From assembly GCF_001590925.1 (NCBI RefSeq), contig NZ_BCTU01000041.1, forward strand, positions 1-34,771: a stretch of 34,771 nt of DNA. The letters run 5' to 3'. Source of the DNA: Serratia plymuthica NBRC 102599. Lineage in GTDB: Bacteria > Pseudomonadota > Gammaproteobacteria > Enterobacterales > Enterobacteriaceae. The notes beneath the pieces are model-generated. The model was not told where the DNA came from. It ran no database searches and was given only the letters and a program-made list of their open reading frames with translations. Positions 7,619 through 15,793 of the stretch are shown one piece after another. Position 1 is the stretch's first letter, and the number at the start of each line of letters is the position of its first letter. Both the position numbers and the translations under genes were made by a program.

Positions 7619-8290
7619 ATGAAAAAAAAACGCTTGAGCGTTGCCATGGCGGTGCTGGCAACAGGCCTGTTGTTGGCGGGCTGTTCGTCTAAAGTAGCAA
7701 ATAAGCAGCAGTATTCAGGTTTTCTGAGCGATTACAGCAAGCTGCAGGAAACTGAATCGGCCACCGGCCATAAAACGCTGCGTTGGATCGATCCTACCTT
7801 TAAAGAATCCAATTACCGGGGCGTCTATTTTTCTCCTGTGACCTATTACCCGGCGGCCAAACCGACGGCACGCGTCAACCAGGATACGCTGAACAAAATC
7901 AAAGACTACGCCAATCAGCGAATCAACGCCGCACTGAGCGAGCGAATGACCGTGCTGCAAAGCCCGTCAGGATCGCGCGTGCTGCTCGCCAAAGTGGCGA
8001 TCACCGCCGTGTCGGCTGAAAATGAAGATCTGAAGTTCTATGAAGTGACCCCGGTTACCGCGGTGATCGCCAGCACCATGGCCGCCAGCGGGCACCGCAC
8101 GCAAAACACCACGCTGTTCCTAGAAGCGCAACTGATCGATCAGGATACCGGCAAAACGGTGATGGAAGTGGTGCGTAAGGGCTATGGCAAGACCGTCAGC
8201 AATGACTCAGCGCCGGTGACGGCGAACGAGGTCAAAGCGGCGATCGATAGCATGGTTACCGATATCGTGAAATTCCCGAAACAGGGTTAA
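7619..8290 (+). CDS. DUF3313 outer-membrane lipoprotein
   Basis: This is a predicted lipoprotein of 223 residues. It has a basic n-region (MKKKR), a hydrophobic stretch and the lipobox LLAGC with Cys22 as lipidation site. Ser at +2 predicts sorting to the outer membrane. The mature part (TLRWIDPTFKESNYRGVYFSPV at 54-75, then QDTGKTVMEVVRKG) resembles the DUF3313 family, whose function is unknown. AGGAAA precedes the ATG. It stands 106 bases after the CHAD gene and ends at a strong terminator, so it may be its own unit, though I see no convincing promoter in the gap. Assignment to DUF3313 is from memory of the family pattern. Confidence 0.75.
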   Translation: MKKKRLSVAMAVLATGLLLAGCSSKVANKQQYSGFLSDYSKLQETESATGHKTLRWIDPTFKESNYRGVYFSPVTYYPAAKPTARVNQDTLNKIKDYANQRINAALSERMTVLQSPSGSRVLLAKVAITAVSAENEDLKFYEVTPVTAVIASTMAASGHRTQNTTLFLEAQLIDQDTGKTVMEVVRKGYGKTVSNDSAPVTANEVKAAIDSMVTDIVKFPKQG

Positions 8291-8306
8291 TTCTCTGCCG
8301 GAAAAC

Positions 8307-8338
8307 ATCGGGGGGAGCCTAAAGCTCCCCCCGATTTT
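8307..8338. terminator. Bidirectional terminator between DUF3313 gene and cysE
   Basis: ATCGGGGGGAGC-CTAAA-GCTCCCCCCGAT is a perfect 12-bp stem with a 5-base loop. It is followed by TTTT on the plus strand and by TGTTTT on the minus strand. It lies between two convergent genes and should serve both. Confidence 0.9.
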
Positions 8339-8356
8339 ATCCATCAGCAAACCGGC

Positions 8357-9178
8357 TTAAATGCCGTCGCCGAACTCAAAACCCTGATTGGTGCCGTTGA
8401 AGTACTGATCCATATCCATCGAAGGCGTATCGCTTTCCGGTCGGCCGACGATGCGCGCCGGCACCCCGGCGGCAGTGGTATGCGGCGGTATGGATTGCAA
8501 TACTACCGAGCCGGCACCGATTTTTGCGCCTTTGCCCACCTCGATATTGCCGAGAATTTTAGCCCCGGCGCCAATCATTACGCCCTCTCGGATCTTCGGA
8601 TGACGATCGCCGCTGGTTTTGCCGGTACCGCCAAGGGTGACCGACTGCAGGATGGACACGTCGTTTTCCACTACTGCGGTTTCACCAATAACGATGCCCG
8701 TGGCATGGTCGAGCATAATACCGCAGCCAATAGTGGCCGCAGGGTGAATATCCACGCCAAAGGCGACCGAAATTTGATTTTGCAGGTAAATCGCCAACGC
8801 CTGGCGCCCCTGCAACCACAGCCAGTGGCCGATACGGTAAGCCTGCAGCGCATGGAAACCTTTCAGATACAGCAGCGGCGTCGAGTATTTATCTACCGCC
8901 GGGTCGCGCAAACGCACCGCCAGGATATCGCGCGCTGCCGAGACGATCATCTGCTTATCGGCAAGGTAGGCGTCTTCCACCACTTCACGCACCGCAATAG
9001 CCGGCATAATCGGATTTGCCAGCTTGTTTGCCAGAATATAGCTGAGCGCACTGCCCAGGTTTTCATGCTTGAGCAACGTCGCATGGAAAAAGCTAGCCAG
9101 CATCGGTTCACACTCAGCCAGCTCTCTCGCTTCTGATTTGATGCTCTTCCAGACCTGCTCTAACTCTTCTGACGACAT
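8357..9178 (-). CDS. cysE: Serine O-acetyltransferase CysE
   Basis: CysE transfers acetyl from acetyl-CoA to L-serine, giving O-acetylserine, the precursor and regulator molecule of cysteine synthesis. It forms a cytoplasmic hexamer. The 273 residues equal the E. coli length. An N-terminal helical domain (1-140) precedes the left-handed beta-helix (DIHPAATIGCGIMLDHATGIVIGE, GGTGKTSGDRHPKIREGVMIGAGAKILGNIEVG), with catalytic His in DHATG. The C-terminal tail GFEFGDGI is the segment that binds CysK. The frame can be extended to a GTG at 9193, but the ATG at 9178 with GAGAGGA upstream matches the family. It is the last gene of the yibN-grxC-secB-gpsA operon, but 166 bases containing a hairpin separate it from gpsA. 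Confidence 0.96.
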   Translation of the reverse strand: MSSEELEQVWKSIKSEARELAECEPMLASFFHATLLKHENLGSALSYILANKLANPIMPAIAVREVVEDAYLADKQMIVSAARDILAVRLRDPAVDKYSTPLLYLKGFHALQAYRIGHWLWLQGRQALAIYLQNQISVAFGVDIHPAATIGCGIMLDHATGIVIGETAVVENDVSILQSVTLGGTGKTSGDRHPKIREGVMIGAGAKILGNIEVGKGAKIGAGSVVLQSIPPHTTAAGVPARIVGRPESDTPSMDMDQYFNGTNQGFEFGDGI

Positions 9179-9204
9179 CAGGTTCCTCTCCACCTTGCAA
9201 AACA

Positions 9205-9235
9205 GGCTGCCTCACCGCATCTCGGTCAGGCAGCC
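9205..9235 (-). terminator. Hairpin in gpsA-cysE gap, possible attenuator
   Basis: On the minus strand GGCTGCCT and AGGCAGCC (8 bp, perfect) enclose an inner CCG/CGG pair, followed by TGTTTTG. This resembles a weak intrinsic terminator between gpsA and cysE. A second short perfect repeat (ATCCCCA/TGGGGAT, 9327-9345) touches the gpsA stop codon and has no T tract. Confidence 0.5.
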
Positions 9236-9344
9236 CAAATCAATTGCCGGGGTCAGCTCGCTGCCCCGCCTATCGGTTTTATACTTGTCGCCCTTCAAGC
9301 CGTAGCACCGTTGGCTGCAACCTGAAATCCCCAGGGTATGGGGA

Positions 9345-10364
9345 TCAGATGCTGTGCTTTTCGTCTTTTCTGGTGCGCCCTAACAGGCTCAACGCGGCTT
9401 CCCGGGCATTTTTATGGCAGTACAGCACCTGGTAAATCTGTTCGGTAATCGGCATTTCCACACCGTGTCGCTGCGCCAGCGCCAACACCTCTTTGGTATT
9501 GCGATAGCCTTCAACCACCTGACCGATACTGTCTTGCGCTTCTTGCACGCCTTTTCCCTGCCCCAGCATAATACCGAAACGGCGGTTGCGCGATTGATTA
9601 TCGGTGCAGGTCAGCACCAGATCACCCAAACCGGCCATGCCCATGAAGGTCGAGGGATCGGCGCCCAACGCCGAGCCGAGGCGGCTCATTTCCGCCAGGC
9701 CACGGGTAATCAATGCAGTACGCGCATTGGCGCCAAAGCCGATGCCGTCTGACATCCCGGCGCCGATGGCAATCACGTTCTTCACCGCACCACCCAACTG
9801 CACGCCGATAAAATCGGGGTTGCTGTAAACGCGGAAGCTTTTACCGCAGTGCAGCAGCTGTTGCAGATCTTCCGCAAACTGAGTATCGGTGGAAGCCAGC
9901 GCAATAGCCGTCGGCAGCCCGGCGGCCAGCTCTTTGGCGAACGTTGGCCCTGAGACTACCGCCAGCGGGATATCATCGCCCAGCGCTTCGCGCGCTACGT
10001 CCTGCAACAACCGGCCGGTCTCCGCTTCCAACCCTTTGGTCGCCCACACAATGCGGGCATCCGGGCGCAGATGCGGCTTTAGTTGGCGCAATACGTCACC
10101 GAACACATGGCTTGGCACCACCACCAGCACATCGCGACTGGCAGCCAGCGCACGTGCCAGATCGGCTTCTAACAGCAGCGTGTCGGGGAAGGCAACGTCG
10201 GGGAGAAACGCCTGATTGCAGCGGTCACGCTGCAATTTTTGAATTTGCTCTGGGTTATGCCCCCACAGCACCACGGGGTGGCCGTTACGCGCCAGCGTAA
10301 TGGCTAATGCGGTGCCGTACGAGCCGGCACCGATAACGGTCATTGAAGCATTGACGGTGTTCAT
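9345..10364 (-). CDS. gpsA: Glycerol-3-phosphate dehydrogenase [NAD(P)+]
   Basis: GpsA reduces dihydroxyacetone phosphate to sn-glycerol 3-phosphate, the backbone precursor of phospholipids, in the cytoplasm. The 339 residues match E. coli. The Rossmann motif [12 protein letters not shown] is near residues 10-21. The mid-protein signature [16 protein letters not shown] and [17 protein letters not shown] (catalytic Lys) follow, then the C-terminal substrate domain with [13 protein letters not shown]. Its ATG shares one base with the secB stop (TGATG), so the two are translationally coupled. Confidence 0.97.
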   Translation of the reverse strand: MNTVNASMTVIGAGSYGTALAITLARNGHPVVLWGHNPEQIQKLQRDRCNQAFLPDVAFPDTLLLEADLARALAASRDVLVVVPSHVFGDVLRQLKPHLRPDARIVWATKGLEAETGRLLQDVAREALGDDIPLAVVSGPTFAKELAAGLPTAIALASTDTQFAEDLQQLLHCGKSFRVYSNPDFIGVQLGGAVKNVIAIGAGMSDGIGFGANARTALITRGLAEMSRLGSALGADPSTFMGMAGLGDLVLTCTDNQSRNRRFGIMLGQGKGVQEAQDSIGQVVEGYRNTKEVLALAQRHGVEMPITEQIYQVLYCHKNAREAALSLLGRTRKDEKHSI

Positions 10365-10834
10365 CAGGCATCCTGATGTGGTGCGGCACCTTCGCCTTCC
10401 GCCTGCTGTTGCAGATAGTTCATGAACAGCGCGTCAAAGTTAACCGGTGCCAGGTTCAGTTGCGGGAATGTGCCGCGAGAAACCAGGCTGGTGATGCACT
10501 CACGCGCATACGGGAACAGAATGTTCGGGCAGTATGCACCCAGGCAATGCGCCAGCTGCGTGCCGTCGATGCCTGCAACGGAGAAGATGCCCGCCTGCTG
10601 CACTTCACACAGGAACGCAGTTTCTTCGCCCAGAGACGCAGTCACGGTTACGCGCAGTACAACTTCATACACTTCGTCAGCCAACTGGCTGGAAGCGGTA
10701 TCTAGATCCAGTTTAACTTCTGGCTGCCATTCCTGCTGGAAAACCTGCGGAGCGTTTGGCGCTTCGAAGGAGATATCCTTGGTGTAAATGCGCTGAATCT
10801 GGAAAGCCATCTCTGTGCTGTTTTGTTCTGACAT
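10364..10834 (-). CDS. secB: Protein-export chaperone SecB
   Basis: SecB is a cytoplasmic tetrameric chaperone that keeps precursors unfolded and passes them to SecA. The 156 residues match E. coli (155). The N-terminal [19 protein letters not shown] and the [21 protein letters not shown] segment are characteristic, and the C-terminal tail is acidic and flexible. AAGGG lies upstream of the ATG. It overlaps gpsA by one base and follows grxC after 59 bases, in the conserved order yibN-grxC-secB-gpsA-cysE. Confidence 0.97.
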   Translation of the reverse strand: MSEQNSTEMAFQIQRIYTKDISFEAPNAPQVFQQEWQPEVKLDLDTASSQLADEVYEVVLRVTVTASLGEETAFLCEVQQAGIFSVAGIDGTQLAHCLGAYCPNILFPYARECITSLVSRGTFPQLNLAPVNFDALFMNYLQQQAEGEGAAPHQDA

Positions 10835-10893
10835 GTGTGTAATACCCTTGGTTAAACGTCCTTATTGACACTCAGTAACCGGCAGTGGTCCGC

Positions 10894-11142
10894 TTATAGC
10901 AACGGATCCAGACCACCACGAGCATCGAGTTCATATAAATCATCGCAGCCGCCGATATGCCGGTCGTCGATGAAAATCTGAGGCACGGTGGTGCGCCCAC
11001 TGCGCGCAATCATCGCTTCGCGTTTTTCATTATCGCCATCAATGGCGATTTCGTTAAACGCCGCACCCTTACTGTTCAGCAGCGCTTTGGCGCGATGGCA
11101 GAACGGACAGGTCGCTTTGGTGTAGATATCAATGTTAGCCAT
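10894..11142 (-). CDS. grxC: Glutaredoxin 3
   Basis: This is a glutathione-dependent cytoplasmic disulfide reductase. The 82-residue thioredoxin-fold protein has the redox motif CPFC at 12-15. TTVPQIFIDD contains the cis-Pro (TVP), and GGCDDLYELDARGGL is the glutathione-binding segment. GAGGTGG lies six bases before the ATG. It is 28 bases after yibN and 59 before secB, in one operon. Confidence 0.96.
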   Translation of the reverse strand: MANIDIYTKATCPFCHRAKALLNSKGAAFNEIAIDGDNEKREAMIARSGRTTVPQIFIDDRHIGGCDDLYELDARGGLDPLL

Positions 11143-11170
11143 GGATTACCACCTCAAATACATTAAAGAA

Positions 11171-11605
11171 TTACTTACCGCGCACTAACGGCAGGTTTTC
11201 CCCGCTCCAGCCGGCAATACCGTCTTTCAGCATGGCCACGTTTTCAAAACCGGCCTTGCTCAGGTTTTCCGCCGGCTCGCGAGAGGCAGTGCCGTTGGCG
11301 CAAACCACGATGATCGGTTGAGCCTTGTGTTTTTCCAGCTCGCCCAGGCTGCCGTTTTTGATTTCGCTCGCCGTCAGGTTGATGGCGTTGGCCAGGTGGC
11401 CTTTACGGAAATCATCACGGCTGCGGGTATCAACCACAACGGCATCTTCTTTATTAATCAGGCGAGTGGCTTCACCACGAGCGATCTCTTTCACCTTGGA
11501 GAAACGGCTTTTGAACGTCATGACGATCACGGCAACCAGCAAGCCAATCCACGCCAGGCTCAGTATCGGATGCTTGCTAACGAATTGCATAATTTCTTGC
11601 AGCAT
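11171..11605 (-). CDS. yibN: Membrane-anchored rhodanese-like protein YibN
   Basis: YibN is a single-domain rhodanese-fold protein tethered by one N-terminal membrane segment (about residues 13-31, [19 protein letters not shown]). The domain (about 45-144) faces the cytoplasm by the positive-inside rule. The active-site loop reads VVCANGTAS, with Cys102 in the expected place, as in the active rhodanese GlpE; the E. coli YibN I recall lacks this Cys. This predicts sulfur-transfer ability but no substrate can be named. The frame opens at a TTG (11617), but the ATG at 11605 matches the E. coli start (MQEIMQF) and gives 144 residues. Neither start has an ideally placed SD (GGGAG lies 12 bases before the ATG). 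It is the first gene of the grxC-secB-gpsA-cysE operon, and a TATACT at 11656-11661 may be its -10. Confidence 0.92.
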   Translation of the reverse strand: MLQEIMQFVSKHPILSLAWIGLLVAVIVMTFKSRFSKVKEIARGEATRLINKEDAVVVDTRSRDDFRKGHLANAINLTASEIKNGSLGELEKHKAQPIIVVCANGTASREPAENLSKAGFENVAMLKDGIAGWSGENLPLVRGK

Positions 11606-11810
11606 GGGGTGTAACAACTCCCGTCAGTTAAGGGATAAATAAGTCAAGGTTCCAGAGTATACCTGCCGAGTGCGGCAAATACAGCCAATAAGCAAGCGCT
11701 ATTGCAGAAACTGCGGAGTGCGCTGAGAAATTCCTAACGTCAGAGCATAAAAGCCGGTCTTGTTCGCCGCAACTTTGATCTCTCGAGGCTCTTTTTAATC
11801 GTACGCGTTG

Positions 11811-11816
11811 TAAAAT
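11811..11816 (+). promoter_or_regulatory. Candidate -10 of gpmI promoter
   Basis: TAAAAT lies about 90 bases before the gpmI ATG; no strong -35 is seen at 17 bases. If used, transcription would start at about 11823, exactly at the base of the leader stem-loop at 11824-11881. Confidence 0.35.
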
Positions 11817-11823
11817 CGGGCGG

Positions 11824-11881
11824 TTTTAAGGTGAATAGCCATCATTCCGATTGCGGGCCGATGGCTATTCACAACTTAAAA
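11824..11881 (+). repeat. Long inverted repeat in gpmI leader
   Basis: GTGAATAGCCATC (11831-11843) and GATGGCTATTCAC (11860-11872) are perfect 13-base inverted arms around a 16-base loop. The pairing continues outward with TTTTAAG (11824-11830) and CTTAAAA (11875-11881) after a two-base AA bulge, giving about 20 pairs. It ends 9 bases before the gpmI SD, leaving the SD free. There is no T run, so it is not a standard terminator. Confidence 0.85.
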
Positions 11882-11902
11882 GTTCATAACGAGGTTAATG
11901 CA

Positions 11903-13447
11903 ATGTCGAGTAACAAAAAGCCGATGGTGCTGGTGATCCTGGACGGCTACGGCCATCGGGAGGAGCAACAGGACAATGCCATTCTGAACGCCAAAACGCC
12001 GGTGATGGATCGCTTGTGGCAACAGCAGCCGCATACCCTGATCGCCGCTTCCGGCCTGGACGTGGGCTTGCCTGATGGCCAGATGGGCAACTCGGAGGTC
12101 GGCCACGTCAACCTGGGCGCCGGACGCATCGTTTATCAGGATCTGACCCGACTGGATAAAGAAATCAAAGACGGCGACTTCTTCGCCAACCCGACGCTGA
12201 CGGCAGCGGTCGACAAGGCCGTACAGGCGGGAAAAGCGGTGCATATCATGGGCCTGCTGTCGCCGGGCGGCGTGCACAGTCATGAAGACCACATTTTGGC
12301 CATGATTGAACTGGCCGCTCAACGCGGCGCGAAAGCCGTGTACCTGCACGCCTTCCTGGACGGCCGCGACACTCCGCCGCGCAGTGCAGAAAACTCGCTG
12401 CAACGCTTTAGCGACGCCTTTGCCAAACTGGGCGCCGGGCGCATCGCCTCGCTGATTGGCCGCTATTACGCCATGGACCGCGACAATCGCTGGGACCGTG
12501 TTCAACTGGCTTATGCGCTGATGACTGAGGCTCAGGGCGATTACGTGGCCGATAACGCCGTTGCCGCACTGCAAGCCGCTTATGAGCGCGGCGAAAACGA
12601 CGAGTTCGTGAAACCGACCGTGCTTCAGGCCGCCGGTGAAGCCTCCGCCGCTCTGCAAGATGGCGACGCGCTGATTTTCATGAACTTCCGCGCCGATCGC
12701 GCACGCCAGATCGTGCGCGCCTTCGTGAATGCCGATTTCGACGGATTCCCCCGCGCCAAAGTGGTGAACTTCGGTGATTTCGTGATGTTGACCGAATATG
12801 CCGCCGACATCAAAACTCCTTGCGCCTACCCGCCGGCGTCGTTAAACAACACCTTCGGCGAATGGCTGATGAAGCACGACAAAACGCAGTTGCGCATCTC
12901 GGAAACCGAAAAATACGCACACGTCACTTTCTTCTATAACGGCGGTGTGGAAGAACCGTTCAAAGGCGAAGAACGCGTGCTGGTCAACTCGCCGAAGGTC
13001 GCCACCTACGATCTGCAACCGGAAATGAGTTCGGCGGAGCTGACCGACAAACTGCTGAGTGCCATCAGCAGCGGCAAATACGACGCCATTATCTGCAACT
13101 ACCCGAACGGCGACATGGTGGGCCATACCGGCGTCTATGACGCGGCGGTGAAAGCGGTGGAAACCCTCGATAGCTGCATCGCACAGGTCGTGGAGGCCGT
13201 TAAGGCCGTTGACGGACAGCTGTTGATCACCGCCGATCACGGCAACGCCGAACAAATGCGCGATCCGGCCACCGGTCAGGCGCATACCGCCCATACCAGC
13301 CTGCCGGTGCCGCTGATTTACATCGGCAAGCCTGCTCACGCGGTCAACGGCGGCAAGCTTTCCGATATCGCGCCGACCATGTTGACGCTGATGGGAATGG
13401 AAATCCCGAAAGAGATGACTGGTAAGCCGCTGTTCATCGTGGAATAA
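11903..13447 (+). CDS. gpmI: 2,3-bisphosphoglycerate-independent phosphoglycerate mutase
   Basis: GpmI is the Mn2+-dependent cytoplasmic enzyme that interconverts 3- and 2-phosphoglycerate. The 514 residues match E. coli GpmI. The alkaline-phosphatase-type fold shows LVILDGYG (metal Asp14), the phosphoserine nucleophile Ser64 in [20 protein letters not shown], and the C-terminal metal ligands NGDMVGHTG and [11 protein letters not shown]. The frame continues 24 codons upstream through the hairpin, but the ATG at 11903 with GAGG eight bases before it gives the family N-terminus ([17 protein letters not shown]). It is divergent from yibN and followed after nine bases by the envC frame. Confidence 0.97.
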   Translation: MSSNKKPMVLVILDGYGHREEQQDNAILNAKTPVMDRLWQQQPHTLIAASGLDVGLPDGQMGNSEVGHVNLGAGRIVYQDLTRLDKEIKDGDFFANPTLTAAVDKAVQAGKAVHIMGLLSPGGVHSHEDHILAMIELAAQRGAKAVYLHAFLDGRDTPPRSAENSLQRFSDAFAKLGAGRIASLIGRYYAMDRDNRWDRVQLAYALMTEAQGDYVADNAVAALQAAYERGENDEFVKPTVLQAAGEASAALQDGDALIFMNFRADRARQIVRAFVNADFDGFPRAKVVNFGDFVMLTEYAADIKTPCAYPPASLNNTFGEWLMKHDKTQLRISETEKYAHVTFFYNGGVEEPFKGEERVLVNSPKVATYDLQPEMSSAELTDKLLSAISSGKYDAIICNYPNGDMVGHTGVYDAAVKAVETLDSCIAQVVEAVKAVDGQLLITADHGNAEQMRDPATGQAHTAHTSLPVPLIYIGKPAHAVNGGKLSDIAPTMLTLMGMEIPKEMTGKPLFIVE

Positions 13448-13448
13448 T

Positions 13449-13477
13449 CCTTCTCCATGAGGGAGAAGGCGTTTTTT
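13449..13477 (+). terminator. Terminator-like hairpin at gpmI-envC junction
   Basis: CCTTCTCC-ATGAG-GGAGAAGG is a perfect 8-bp stem with a 5-base loop, then CG and six T. It begins two bases after the gpmI stop. The first three loop bases are the upstream-most possible ATG of envC (13457). Confidence 0.75.
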
Positions 13478-14791
13478 GCACTATCAAGGGTAACCCGAAG
13501 CGCAAACGCAGGCAGCCGGCCGCTGCCTGAACGCACAGCGCCAAGGAAGTTGACCGCCATGTGCGCCAGCGTATTTTGCGCTGGCGTCTTGCTGTTGCCG
13601 TTAGCCGGACAGGCGGCGGAAGACAACAAATCCCAGCTCAAAGACATCCAGCAAAGCATCGCCGAAAAAGAGAAGGCGGTTAAACAGCAGCAGCAGCAAC
13701 GCAGCTCATTGCAGGATCAGCTTAAACAGCAGGAAAAAACCATCGCGCAGGCCAGCCGCCTGTTGCGTGACACCCAGGGCACGCTAAGCCAACTGGGGAA
13801 AGACATTTCCGGCCTGAACGCCTCCATCGCCAAGCTGCAAAAGCAGCAGTCTACTCAGCAAGAGATCCTCGCCAAACAGCTCGACGCCGCTTTCCGGCAG
13901 GGGCAACACAGTGCAGTACAACTGATCCTCAGCGGTGAGGAGAGCCAGCGCAGCGAGCGTATTCTGGCTTACTTCAGCTATCTGAACGAGGCGCGTCAGC
14001 AAACTATCGAAGAACTGAAGCGAACCCGTGTCGAGCTGGCAAAGCAAAAAACCACGCTGGTGGCCAAACAGGGCCAGCAAAAATCGCTGTTGGGCGAACA
14101 GCAAACGCAACAACAGAAGCTGGAGCAGGCACGTGGCGCACGTAAGCAAACGCTGACCGCACTGGAAGCCTCGCTGGAAAAAGATCAGCAGCGGCTGGTG
14201 GAACTGCGTCAAAACGAAACCCGCATGCGCGATAAAATTGCCCGAGCTGAACGCGAAGCCCGCGCCCGTGCCGAACGTGAAGCGCGTGAAGCCGCCAAGG
14301 TGCGCGAGCAAATGCGCGCCAAAGAACAGCAGGCGAAGAAAACCGGCACCAGTTACAAACCTAGCGAAGCTGACCGCTCGCTGATTGCCCGTACCGGCGG
14401 CCTTGGCAGACCGAGCGGACAAGCGATGTGGCCGGTTCGTGGCCGCACCTTGCACAGTTTTGGTGAACAATTGCAGGGTGAGTTACGCTGGAAAGGCATG
14501 GTTATCTCGGCTGCCGAAGGTAGCGAAGTGAAAGCCATTGCCGACGGCCGCGTATTGCTGGCCGACTGGCTGCAAGGCTATGGTCTGGTCGTCGTAGTCG
14601 AGCACGGTAAGGGCGACATGAGCCTGTATGGCTACAATCAGAGCGCGTTGGTCAACGTCGGGGCGCAGGTCCGCGCCGGGCAGCCGATAGCCTTGGTAGG
14701 CACCAGCGGGGGTCAGGGAACGCCGGCGCTTTATTTCGAAATCCGTCGTCAGGGTCAGGCGGTTAACCCACTACCGTGGTTGGGAAGATAG
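13457..14791 (+). CDS. envC: Murein hydrolase activator EnvC
   Basis: EnvC is the periplasmic divisome factor that activates amidases AmiA and AmiB for daughter-cell separation; it is recruited by FtsEX. After a signal sequence (hydrophobic core FCAGVLLLPLAGQA, mature protein from AEDNKSQ) come two long coiled-coil blocks (about 55-300, rich in Q, K and E). The C-terminal LytM/M23 domain (about 325-444) contains WKGMVISAAEGSEVKAIADG and ends FEIRRQGQAVNPLPWLGR. As in the family, it lacks the zinc ligands of active M23 peptidases. The start is uncertain. ATG 13457 gives 444 residues and a basic n-region, but lies in a hairpin loop without an SD. ATG 13559 gives 410 residues with AAGGA 11 bases upstream, but no charged n-region. 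Codons between the two include several AGG, CTA and CGA, unlike the rest. Confidence 0.93.
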   Translation: MREKAFFALSRVTRSANAGSRPLPERTAPRKLTAMCASVFCAGVLLLPLAGQAAEDNKSQLKDIQQSIAEKEKAVKQQQQQRSSLQDQLKQQEKTIAQASRLLRDTQGTLSQLGKDISGLNASIAKLQKQQSTQQEILAKQLDAAFRQGQHSAVQLILSGEESQRSERILAYFSYLNEARQQTIEELKRTRVELAKQKTTLVAKQGQQKSLLGEQQTQQQKLEQARGARKQTLTALEASLEKDQQRLVELRQNETRMRDKIARAEREARARAEREAREAAKVREQMRAKEQQAKKTGTSYKPSEADRSLIARTGGLGRPSGQAMWPVRGRTLHSFGEQLQGELRWKGMVISAAEGSEVKAIADGRVLLADWLQGYGLVVVVEHGKGDMSLYGYNQSALVNVGAQVRAGQPIALVGTSGGQGTPALYFEIRRQGQAVNPLPWLGR

Positions 14792-14793
14792 AT

Positions 14794-15759
14794 TTGCGCT
14801 ATATCAAAACCCGTACTGTCGTATTGATTGGCTGTCTGTTGCAGGTTTGCGCCGCGCAGGCGGGGAAGTTGTCCATCGTTATCGATGACGTGGGTTATCG
14901 GCCGCACGAGGAAGACGCCGTGCTGCAAATGCCGACGGCGATCTCCGTTGCCGTGCTGCCCAATGCCCCTCACGCCCGTCTAATGGCCACCCGCGCCCAC
15001 AGCCAGGGCCGCGAAGTGTTGATTCACATGCCAATGGCCCCGCTCAGCAAACAGCCGTTGGAGCGCGATACGCTGCAGCCTTCCATGAGCAGCGAAGAGA
15101 TCCAGCGCATCATCCGCAATGCGGTGAATAACGTGCCCTACGCGGTCGGGATGAACAACCACATGGGCAGCGCCATGACCTCCAGTCTGCCGGGCATGCA
15201 GAAAGTCATGCAGGCGCTCGAAAGTTACCGCCTGTACTTTCTCGATAGCATGACCATTGGCAATAGCCAGGCCACCCGTGCCGCTGCAGGCACCGGGGTG
15301 AAGGTCATCAAGCGTAAAGTGTTTCTGGACGATACCGCCAACGAGGCCGATATTCGCCGCCAGTTTAACCGTGCGGTCGATCTGGCACGCCGCAACGGTT
15401 CCGCCATCGCGATTGGCCATCCACGTCCGGCAACGGTAAAGGTGCTGCAGCAAATGCTGCCGACGTTGCCGGCCGATATCGTGCTGGTGAAACCCAGTTC
15501 GCTGCTGAATGAACCGCAGAGTAACAGCGGCGGCGGCAGTTACGTTCCACCGCCGGTCAAGCCGCAGAAACCGCAGCCGAAGAACCCGTTCACCGGCGGT
15601 ATCAAGCAGTGCAAGGTCAAGTTGCCGAAGGAAAAAGTCAACGCAGGCAAGGCGATAAGCGTGATCGGCGAAAGCGTAACACAGTCGCCGGCGGCAGAGT
15701 TTATCAAACGCCAGTGGCATCGCTGGGTCGGCTCAGCGCCAGACAAACCGAAAGCATAA
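14794..15759 (+). CDS. yibQ: YibQ, divergent polysaccharide deacetylase family protein
   Basis: This is an exported protein of the divergent polysaccharide deacetylase family (DUF610 type) with a (beta/alpha)-barrel NodB-like fold. The catalytic-type aspartates are in SIVIDDVGYRPHEED. Further conserved segments are EVLIHMPMAPLSKQP, YAVGMNNHMGSAMTS and IAIGHPRPATVKVLQ. A signal sequence (TRTVVLIGCLLQVCAAQA) precedes GKLSIVIDD. A Pro-rich linker (PPPVKPQKPQPKNP) leads to a variable C-terminus. The frame opens at GTG 14776 inside envC, but TTG 14794, two bases after the envC stop with GGGAAG eight bases upstream, is preferred, giving 321 residues. It is cotranscribed with envC; substrate unknown, peptidoglycan-related by context only. 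Confidence 0.88.
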   Translation: MRYIKTRTVVLIGCLLQVCAAQAGKLSIVIDDVGYRPHEEDAVLQMPTAISVAVLPNAPHARLMATRAHSQGREVLIHMPMAPLSKQPLERDTLQPSMSSEEIQRIIRNAVNNVPYAVGMNNHMGSAMTSSLPGMQKVMQALESYRLYFLDSMTIGNSQATRAAAGTGVKVIKRKVFLDDTANEADIRRQFNRAVDLARRNGSAIAIGHPRPATVKVLQQMLPTLPADIVLVKPSSLLNEPQSNSGGGSYVPPPVKPQKPQPKNPFTGGIKQCKVKLPKEKVNAGKAISVIGESVTQSPAAEFIKRQWHRWVGSAPDKPKA

Positions 15760-15764
15760 AATCA

Positions 15765-15789
15765 GGGCCGGAATCTTCCGGCCCTTTTT
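15765..15789. terminator. Terminator between yibQ and tdh
   Basis: GGGCCGGA-ATCT-TCCGGCCC, an 8-bp stem with a 4-base loop, is followed by five T on the plus strand. On the minus strand the same hairpin is followed by TGATTTT, so it may also end kbl-tdh transcription. It lies between convergent genes. Confidence 0.9.
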
Positions 15790-15793
15790 ACTG

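Noticed and set aside
11831-11902. N-terminal extension of gpmI through the leader hairpin
   Set aside because: It begins with a GTG inside the hairpin arm with no SD; GpmI homologues start at the ATG 11903.
14776-14793. GTG start for yibQ inside envC
   Set aside because: No SD precedes it; TTG 14794 has GGGAAG upstream and gives a normal signal peptide.
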